DNA from: Streptomyces sp. NBC_01116
GTDB lineage: Bacteria; Actinomycetota; Actinomycetes; Streptomycetales; Streptomycetaceae
Direction of reading: 5' to 3'
NCBI RefSeq assembly: GCF_041435495.1
Contig: NZ_CP108644.1
Coordinates: 1,736,001 to 1,800,000 of the forward strand
Length of the DNA stretch: 64,000 bases
In this document: one piece after another, positions 58,532 through 64,000 of the stretch
How the letters are laid out: each line of letters begins with the position of its first letter
Numbering within the stretch: position 1 is the stretch's first letter
Notes under the pieces: generated by a model
What the model was told of the DNA's origin: nothing
The model's database searches: none
Seen by the model: only the letters and a program-made list of their open reading frames with translations
Translations under genes and position numbers: made by a program

Positions 58532-58626
58532 TCAAGGTCGTTCCCGGGCGATGTGCCGCGCCGCCCGTTCGCCCACGGCGTGAGCGCCCCGGGTGCGGCC
58601 GGAGACGGCCGGGGAAGGGTGGGGGC

Positions 58627-59400
58627 ATGGCCCTCTCCGTGGCGCATCTGAGCGACCCGCACCTCACGACCGGTCCCGGGGCGGCGGCGCCCGCCGCCGG
58701 GTTGCGGGCGGCCCTGCGCCGGGTGCTCGCCCTGGACCCGCGCCCGGACTGCGTCGTGATCACCGGTGACCTCACCGAGCGCGGTGAGCCGGGTGAGTAC
58801 GCGGCCCTGCGCGAGGAGGTCGGCGCGTTCGCGCTGCCGCTGCATCTGGTGACGGGCAACCACGACGTGCCGGAGGCTCTCGTGGACGCGTTCGGCGGGA
58901 CGCGCTTCCTGGGCGGGGGGACGCCGACGTCGTACACCGTGGAGCACCCGGCGTTCACCGTGCTGGTCCTGGACTCGTGGGTCGCCGGTGCGCCGGGCGG
59001 TCGCCTGGGTCCCGAACGGCTGTCCCGGCTGGACCGGGACCTCTCCCGGCGCCCCGGCGTACCGGCCCTCGTCTGTCTGCACCACCCGCCGGTTCCGGTC
59101 GGCATTCCGTTCCTGGACGCGATGCGCCTGGCGGACGGCCCCGCGCTGGCGGAGGTGGTCGCCGCGCACCCCCGGGTCGTGCGGGTGCTGGCGGGCCATG
59201 TGCACCGCCCGGTCACGGCGTCCCTCGCGGGCAGCACGGTGGCCGTCGCGCCGAGTACGTACCGGCAGAGCGGGCTGGCGCTGCGGGAGGGCGTGCCCGG
59301 CTATCCGGACGAGCCGGCGGCCTTTCTGCTGCACGTCCTGCCGGACGGGCCGCCCGGCACGGCCTGGGTCACCCACACCGTGCCGGTGGGCGACGGCTGA
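58627..59400 (+). CDS. CpdA/Icc-like metallophosphoesterase
   Basis: A 257-residue calcineurin-like phosphoesterase. The metal motifs are complete: VAHLSDPHL near the start, [37 protein letters not shown] and [10 protein letters not shown]. This set fits the CpdA/Icc cyclic-nucleotide phosphodiesterase group, though the true substrate is not certain. ATG at 58627 after GGGAAGGGTGGGG. It faces away from the ABM gene, with the SoxR box in the region between. Confidence 0.88.
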   Translation: MALSVAHLSDPHLTTGPGAAAPAAGLRAALRRVLALDPRPDCVVITGDLTERGEPGEYAALREEVGAFALPLHLVTGNHDVPEALVDAFGGTRFLGGGTPTSYTVEHPAFTVLVLDSWVAGAPGGRLGPERLSRLDRDLSRRPGVPALVCLHHPPVPVGIPFLDAMRLADGPALAEVVAAHPRVVRVLAGHVHRPVTASLAGSTVAVAPSTYRQSGLALREGVPGYPDEPAAFLLHVLPDGPPGTAWVTHTVPVGDG

Positions 59401-59427
59401 CCGGCCGGACAGGACCCGCCCGGCCGG

Positions 59428-60114
59428 TCACTCGGGCAGCTCCGCCCGCCAGGCCGTGATGTTCAGCTCGTCCATGTACCGGATGTCGTGGCCCACCAGC
59501 GGGTGGACCCGCGCCCCGGCGTCGGGTGCGGCGGCCAGCTCCAGGGCGTCGGCCATGACGAGCTCGCCGCCCTCCTTCGTGGAGACCCAGGCGAGCATCG
59601 ACCGCGCGGTGCCGCCCGGCTTCAGGGTGAGCGCCGCGGGACCGTGGTCGCGGCCGAACTGCGAGCCGGCCGGGTTGACCTTCACGGGGAGGCGTTCGCC
59701 GTCCTCGCCGAGTGCCTGGACCGAGGGGTAGCCGTCGACCCGGTAGGGCTTGGCGCCGCAGTTGGTCAGGGTCAGGACGACCGCACGGCTCATCATCGCG
59801 GTCAGCACCTCCCCCATGGTCACCACGGCCCCGGAGGCGGGGCACTCCTCCGGAGGCGGGGCGGAGGGCGGGCCGGTCCGCGCCGGATCGCCGTGGGCGG
59901 GCGCGGGTGTCGGGGGCAGCGTCTCGGCGCGGACGAGGCCGGAGCGGGGCGCGGAGGCGGACGGGGCGGGGTCCGGCACTTCGCCCTCGCCGGCCGGGAC
60001 GAGGAAGCCGGAGCAGCCGGTCAGCGCGGTCACCGTCGCCGACAGCAGCACGGCGGCGGCCCGCCTCCGCACCCGCCCCCGTACGCGCACACCCCTGCTC
60101 ATGCCCACGCCCAT
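59428..60114 (-). CDS. Exported lipoprotein with DUF4232-type domain
   Basis: A 228-residue lipoprotein. The N-terminus is arginine-rich (RGVRVRGRVRRR, a possible Tat signal, though without a clear twin-Arg consensus), then AAAVLLSATVTALTGCSG with lipobox LTGC. A Pro/Ala stalk follows, then a beta-rich domain like DUF4232: VVLTLTNCGAKPYRVDGYPS and LKPGGTARSMLAWVST. The ATG at 60114 is preferred for its spacing from AGGGGG; ATGs at 60120 and 60102 are also in frame. Function unknown. Confidence 0.75.
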   Translation of the reverse strand: MGVGMSRGVRVRGRVRRRAAAVLLSATVTALTGCSGFLVPAGEGEVPDPAPSASAPRSGLVRAETLPPTPAPAHGDPARTGPPSAPPPEECPASGAVVTMGEVLTAMMSRAVVLTLTNCGAKPYRVDGYPSVQALGEDGERLPVKVNPAGSQFGRDHGPAALTLKPGGTARSMLAWVSTKEGGELVMADALELAAAPDAGARVHPLVGHDIRYMDELNITAWRAELPE

Positions 60115-60287
60115 GACCATGCCCCCTCGTCGCGGCCCGTCGTCGCGGCCCGTCGTCCGTGCGTTCGATCATGTCAGAAGCGGTGCCGGAAGCAGCCGCC
60201 GCTCCCCGGACTCTTCAGCATCCCTTGCCGGCCGCGGCAAGAAGTTCTAAGTGGACCTGCACGGTTCCGGGAGCCGACACTTCGGGC

Positions 60288-61169
60288 ATGACCGCCACCG
60301 CACCGCGCCCCTTCGGCCGCACGCTCTGCGCCATGATCACGCCCTTCACCGCCACCGGGGCCCTGGACCACGACGCCGCCCGTGCGCACGCCGCGCGCCT
60401 GGTGGCGGAGGGCTGCGACGGGATCGTGCTCAGCGGCACCACGGGCGAGTCCCCCACCACGACGGACGCCGAGAAGTCCGCCCTGCTGCGGGCCGTCCGG
60501 GCCGAGGTCGGCGACGGGGTGCCGCTGCTCACCGGCGTCGGGAGCCCGGACACCGCGCACACCCTGCGCCTGGCGCGGGAGGCCGAGGAGGGGGGCGCGG
60601 ACGGGCTGCTGGTGGTCGGCCCGTACTACAGCCGCCCGCCGCAGGCCGCCGTCGAGGCGTACTTCCTGCGGGTCGCGGACTCCACCGGCCTGCCGCTGAT
60701 GCTGTACGACATCCCCGGCCGCACCGGCACCCGGATCGAGCCGGAGACCCTGCTGCGGCTGGCGGAGCACCCGCGCGTGGTGGCGGTGAAGGACTGCTCC
60801 TTGGACCTGCTCGGCTCGACGAAGGTGCTGGCCCGCACCTCACTGGCGTACTACTCGGGCTGCGAGGAGCTGAACCTGCCGCTGTACGCGCTGGGCGGCG
60901 CGGGATACGTCAGCACCGTCGCGAACGTGGCCCCGCGCCAGGTGCGGGCGCCGCTGGACGCGTTCGACGCGGGCCGCACCGACGAGGCGGCCCGGCTCAA
61001 CGGGCTCACGGTGCGCCTCACCGAGCTGATGATGGCGAGCGGCCTCCCCGGGACCGTCACCGCGAAGGCGCTCCTGGGCGCGGGACCGGTCCGGGAACCG
61101 CTGCAGCCCGCCGGGCGCGGGGCGACCGACGGGCTGCGGAAGGCGTACGAGGAACTCCTCGCGGCCTGA
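60288..61169 (+). CDS. dapA: 4-hydroxy-tetrahydrodipicolinate synthase
   Basis: A 293-residue DapA. GIVLSGTTGESPTTT (45-59), Tyr140 in LMLYDIPGRTGTRI and Schiff-base Lys168 in VVAVKDCSLDLL are all present, so it should condense pyruvate with aspartate semialdehyde in the lysine/diaminopimelate pathway. The ATG at 60288 fits the family start; a longer in-frame reading from 60159 lacks similarity. It is convergent with dapD of the same pathway. Streptomyces often carry more than one dapA, so this may not be the only copy. Confidence 0.9.
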   Translation: MTATAPRPFGRTLCAMITPFTATGALDHDAARAHAARLVAEGCDGIVLSGTTGESPTTTDAEKSALLRAVRAEVGDGVPLLTGVGSPDTAHTLRLAREAEEGGADGLLVVGPYYSRPPQAAVEAYFLRVADSTGLPLMLYDIPGRTGTRIEPETLLRLAEHPRVVAVKDCSLDLLGSTKVLARTSLAYYSGCEELNLPLYALGGAGYVSTVANVAPRQVRAPLDAFDAGRTDEAARLNGLTVRLTELMMASGLPGTVTAKALLGAGPVREPLQPAGRGATDGLRKAYEELLAA

Positions 61170-61218
61170 ACCTCCGGCGGCCCGGACTTCTGGGCGGCCT
61201 GAACTTCTCGCGGCCTGT
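61157..61218. repeat. 17-bp degenerate tandem repeat at the dapA-dapD junction
   Basis: The unit (G)CGGCCTGAACTTCTCG recurs about 3.5 times with substitutions across the dapA stop codon and the intergenic gap: GCGGCCTGAACCTC, GCGGCCCGGACTTCT, GCGGCCTGAACTTCTC and GCGGCCTG. It probably arose by slippage and occupies the place where a convergent terminator would lie. Confidence 0.7.
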
Positions 61219-61226
61219 TGAAGGCG

Positions 61227-62225
61227 TCAGTTGTGGGCGTGCAGGACCTCGTTGAGGCCGCCCCACACCGCGTTGTTCGGGCGGGCCTCGACGGTGCCGG
61301 TGACCGAGTTGCGGCGGAAGAGGATGTTGGAGGCGCCGGACAGCTCGCGGGCCTTGACGACCTGGCCGTCCGGCAGCGTGACCCGGGTGCCGGCGGTGAC
61401 GTACAGACCGGCCTCGACGACGCACTCGTCGCCGAGCGCGATCCCGACGCCCGCCTCCGCGCCGACCAGGCAGCGCTCGCCGATGACGATGCGCTCCGTG
61501 CCGCCGCCGGAGAGGGTGCCCATGGTGGACGCGCCGCCGCCGATGTCCGAGCCGTCGCCGACGACGACGCCCGCGGAGATCCGGCCCTCGACCATGGAGG
61601 TGCCGAGCGTGCCGGCGTTGAAGTTGACGAAGCCCTCGTGCATGACCGTGGTCCCGGCGGCGAGGTGCGCGCCGAGCCGGACGCGGTCGGCGTCGGCGAT
61701 GCGTACGCCCTTGGGGGCGACGTAGTCCGTCATCCGGGGGAACTTGTCGACCGAGGTGACCTGGAGGTGCAGGCCCTCGGCGCGGGCGTTGAGCCGCACC
61801 CGCTCCAGGTCGTCGACGGCAACCGGGCCGAGCGAGGTCCAGGCGACGTTGGCGAGCAGCCCGAACAGGCCGTCGAGGTTCTGGCCGTGCGGCCGGACGA
61901 GCCGGTGCGAGAGCAGGTGCAGGCGCAGGTAGGCGTCGTGCGCGTCGAGCGGCTTGTCGTCGAGCGAGGAGATGACCGTGGACACGGCGACGACCTCGAC
62001 GCCGCGCCGGGCGTCCACGCCGAGGGCCTTGGCGGCGCCCTCGCCGAGCAGGTTGACGGCCTCGTCCGGGCTGAGGCGCGTCGTGCCGGCCGGGCCGGGG
62101 TCGGAGGTCAGCTCGGGGGCGGGGAACCAGGTGTCGAGGACGGTGCCGTCACCGGCGACGGTGGCGAGGCCGGCGGCGACGGCGCCGGTGGTGCGGGCAG
62201 AACCCTGGGAAGTCGTGTCGGTCAT
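61227..62225 (-). CDS. dapD: 2,3,4,5-tetrahydropyridine-2,6-dicarboxylate N-succinyltransferase
   Basis: A 332-residue DapD. The left-handed beta-helix is visible as hexapeptide repeats ([60 protein letters not shown]), with [20 protein letters not shown] as the conserved active-site block. It uses succinyl-CoA in the diaminopimelate branch of lysine synthesis. ATG at 62225; an ATG nine bases upstream is in frame. It is convergent with dapA. Confidence 0.93.
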   Translation of the reverse strand: MTDTTSQGSARTTGAVAAGLATVAGDGTVLDTWFPAPELTSDPGPAGTTRLSPDEAVNLLGEGAAKALGVDARRGVEVVAVSTVISSLDDKPLDAHDAYLRLHLLSHRLVRPHGQNLDGLFGLLANVAWTSLGPVAVDDLERVRLNARAEGLHLQVTSVDKFPRMTDYVAPKGVRIADADRVRLGAHLAAGTTVMHEGFVNFNAGTLGTSMVEGRISAGVVVGDGSDIGGGASTMGTLSGGGTERIVIGERCLVGAEAGVGIALGDECVVEAGLYVTAGTRVTLPDGQVVKARELSGASNILFRRNSVTGTVEARPNNAVWGGLNEVLHAHN

Positions 62226-62375
62226 GAACAGCAACCTAACCGGCCGGGGCCCGCTCGGGCGAACCGGTCTCAGCGTGCGGCCCCTTCCCCGCCACCCGCG
62301 CCCGCTCCCCCGGTCCGGGCAGCCGGCGGCGGTGGCGAGCAGGGCGCGGCGGTGGCCGGAGCGGTCCCCGAACGG

Positions 62376-62846
62376 TCACCCCGCGTCCATCACCGGTCTC
62401 ACCTCCAGGACGGGAGGTTCCGCCGGAACCGCGGGGGTGTGCCGGCGCAGGGGGCGTATCACCCTGCCGGTCAGCAGGGTGCGGGGGACATAGCCGAAGC
62501 GGCGGGAGTCGATGCTCACGGGCCGGTTGTCGCCCAGGACCAGGTAGTGGCCGGGTGGCACGATCGAGCCGGGAGGTACGTCCAGCCGCTCGGCCATGTG
62601 CGCGGGAACCGGGTCGCCGGGTCCGGCGGCGATCCGTTTGATGATCAGGCCCTCCCGCGTGAGCCCCTCGTCACGCGCGCCGGGAGGCGGTTCGAGGACG
62701 ACGACGTCTCCCCGGGCCACCCGGCGCGCGCGGCGGCGGACCAGGACGCGGTCCCCGTCACGGAGGGCGGGCTCCATGCTCGGGCCGGCGACGGTGACGG
62801 CCAGCAGGCGGTTCCGCAGCAGACGGCGGGCGAGGCGCACGATCAC
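62376..62846 (-). CDS. S26 family signal peptidase
   Basis: A 156-residue type I signal peptidase. The catalytic Ser23 is in VAGPSMEPALRDGDRVLV and the general-base Lys70 in GLIIKRIAAGPGDPVP; the third box is YLVLGDNRPVSIDSRRFGYV. It has only a short N-terminal hydrophobic part (LLRNRLLAVTV), so membrane attachment may be weak. The GTG at 62846 overlaps the stop of the ABC exporter (GTGA) with GGAGGA upstream, so peptidase and exporter are made together and probably mature and export one substrate. Confidence 0.85.
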   Translation of the reverse strand: MIVRLARRLLRNRLLAVTVAGPSMEPALRDGDRVLVRRRARRVARGDVVVLEPPPGARDEGLTREGLIIKRIAAGPGDPVPAHMAERLDVPPGSIVPPGHYLVLGDNRPVSIDSRRFGYVPRTLLTGRVIRPLRRHTPAVPAEPPVLEVRPVMDAG

Positions 62847-64000
62847 GCGGCTCCTCCGCTCCGGGAGGTTGCGGCCACCACGTCGGCGGACGGCCGCGGC
62901 CCGGCATCGGCGCCGGTGGCCGACGTGGTGGGTACGGAGGCCCCCGCGCCGTGCGCACCGGCGTCGGGCGCGTACCCACTGGCCTGGAGGGTGAACAACC
63001 GGGCGTACACCCCGGAACGGCGCATCAGGTCGGCGTGCGGTCCCCGTTCGACGATCCGGCCGTCCTCCAGGACCACGATCACGTCCGCGTCGCGCAGGGT
63101 GTTGAGGCGGTGGGAGATGAGCAGCCCCGCCCGGCCCGCCCGGTGGCGTCGCAGCCGGCGGTGGATCTCGTACTCCGCCTCGGGATCGAGACCGGAGCCG
63201 GGCTCGTCGAGGACGAGGAGGTCGGCGTCGTCCCGGATCAGGGAGCGGGCGAGGGCGAGCCGCTGCCACTGTCCGCCGGACAGGACGACTCCGGTCGTGG
63301 CGTCGTCCTTGTCCCGCTCGCTGAAGAAGATCCGGCTCAGCAGGGTGTCGTAGCCGTGGGGCAGGCCGGTCAGCCGGTGGTGGATTCCCGCGACACGGGC
63401 GGCCTCCTCCACCCGGTCGCGGTCCTGGAGCGCGGTGAGGTCGCCGAGGGCGATGTTCTCGCGGGCGGTCAGGTCGTACTCCATGAAGTCCTGGAAGGTG
63501 GCCCCCATCCGGCGGCGCAGCTCACGCGGGCACAGTTCGCGCAGGTCGACGCCGTCCCAGAGGATCTGTCCCCGGACGGGATCGTAGAACCGGCAGACCA
63601 GCTTCACCAGCGTGGACTTCCCGGCGCCGTTGAGACCGACGAGGCCCACGGCCTGTCCGGCGGGCAGGACCAGGTCGACGCCCCGGAGCACCCAGGGCTG
63701 GTCCTCCCCGTAGCGGAACCACACATCGCGGAACTCCACCGAGTGGCGCAGCGGCGGGACGGGACGCGGCCGGGCGGGTACGGGCAGGTCGGGCCCGGCG
63801 TCGGTCACGGTGAGGAAGTGGCGGAACATCAGGAGGGCGTGGTGGCCCGTGGCGAGTTCGACGGCGAGGCCCGCCAGCGCCGCCTGGACCGCGGGCAGGG
63901 CGGTGACCAGGACGGTCACCCCGCCGACGGTGATCTGACCCGAGCGGGCGGCCGAGGCCGCCCACAGCAGTCCAGCCCCCGCGACCAGGGCGGAGAGCAG
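62843..64000 (-). CDS. ABC exporter with fused ATPase, C-terminal part (starts outside the window)
   Basis: The visible 385 codons hold the last membrane helices (LLSALVAGAGLLWAASAARS; TVLVTALPAVQAALAGLAVE) and the ATPase: Walker A GLNGAGKSTLVKLV, Q-loop ATFQDFMEYD, signature VLSGGQWQRLALARSL, Walker B LLVLDEPGSGLD and the H-loop LLISHRLNTL. A long Ala/Gly tail ends the protein. The gene is cut by the right edge. Coupling to an S26 peptidase recalls exporters of peptide products (lanthipeptide-like), but no precursor is visible here. Confidence 0.88.
   Translation of the reverse strand: MLSALVAGAGLLWAASAARSGQITVGGVTVLVTALPAVQAALAGLAVELATGHHALLMFRHFLTVTDAGPDLPVPARPRPVPPLRHSVEFRDVWFRYGEDQPWVLRGVDLVLPAGQAVGLVGLNGAGKSTLVKLVCRFYDPVRGQILWDGVDLRELCPRELRRRMGATFQDFMEYDLTARENIALGDLTALQDRDRVEEAARVAGIHHRLTGLPHGYDTLLSRIFFSERDKDDATTGVVLSGGQWQRLALARSLIRDDADLLVLDEPGSGLDPEAEYEIHRRLRRHRAGRAGLLISHRLNTLRDADVIVVLEDGRIVERGPHADLMRRSGVYARLFTLQASGYAPDAGAHGAGASVPTTSATGADAGPRPSADVVAATSRSGGAA

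Noticed and set aside
1..64000. CRISPR arrays, rRNA or tRNA genes
   Set aside because: No regularly spaced repeats and no tRNA- or rRNA-like sequence were seen on reading through the window.

Overview
The window is high-GC actinobacterial chromosome and almost certainly Streptomyces. The codon bias is extreme, GTG starts and ATGA/GTGA stop-start overlaps are frequent, and several Streptomyces hallmarks are present: an ectABCD operon, an LAETG sortase-anchored protein, a SoxR-box-controlled ABM monooxygenase gene, a PhoP-type box in front of a Pit transporter, and a two-domain TerD protein. The gene order (Pit transporter, B12 genes, LAETG protein, ectoine genes) looks like ordinary core chromosome. 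No tRNA, rRNA or CRISPR array was seen.

Layout. 1-9.7 kb: Asp23-type envelope proteins, enoyl-CoA hydratase, a 73-residue HTH protein, an ABC-F ATPase, a YpfJ-type zinc peptidase, a VOC protein, a large uncharacterised protein, an alpha/beta hydrolase and a class II aldolase. 9.8-11.5 kb: PHO box, Pit phosphate transporter and a small membrane partner. 11.5-21.1 kb: a cobalamin riboswitch followed by a leader ORF, cobD, cobQ, a ChlI/ChlD-type chelatase, cobO and cobB, then an opposing ZIP transporter and a CobE-CobC fusion. These are late B12 steps (amidation, adenosylation, aminopropanol arm); the corrin ring-methylation genes are not here. 21.1-24.8 kb: LAETG surface protein, amidohydrolase, class V aminotransferase. 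25.0-28.4 kb: ectABCD. 28.5-32 kb: a VOC/maleylpyruvate-isomerase-like fusion, an Old Yellow Enzyme divergent from a MarR regulator, and a DsbA-type protein. 32.1-35.8 kb: DUF1349 and ketoglutarate-semialdehyde dehydrogenase genes divergent from an IclR regulator. With the KdgD-type dehydratase and uronate dehydrogenase at 51.6-53.5 kb they supply steps of oxidative uronate/aldarate breakdown, and the two loci share a candidate palindromic operator. 35.9-40.5 kb: a membrane protein, histidine kinase and response regulator set, then a PbpA-type penicillin-binding protein.

40.5-49.1 kb is the accessory part. A minus-strand cassette runs leader ORF, NUDIX, Gfo/Idh/MocA dehydrogenase, DegT aminotransferase, PrmC/RsmC-like methyltransferase, inositol-monophosphatase-like phosphatase and TobZ/NodU-type O-carbamoyltransferase. 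It is flanked by a RebM-like methyltransferase with a strong terminator, an IS5-type transposase remnant on one side, and a decayed reading frame on the other. It looks like a compact pathway for an N-methylated, O-carbamoylated amino sugar or aminocyclitol, and I could not match it to a known cluster from memory. This is the best candidate for something undescribed.

49.1-64 kb: MFS exporter, the uronate genes, a 73-residue protein, double-TerD protein, a UvrD-tail-like Tudor protein, a TROVE/Ro60 C-terminal remnant, a second member of the large uncharacterised family seen at 6-7.6 kb, an ABM monooxygenase behind a SoxR box, a CpdA-like phosphoesterase, a lipoprotein, dapA and dapD (lysine pathway, convergent), and at the edge an S26 signal peptidase coupled to an ABC exporter whose start lies outside the window.
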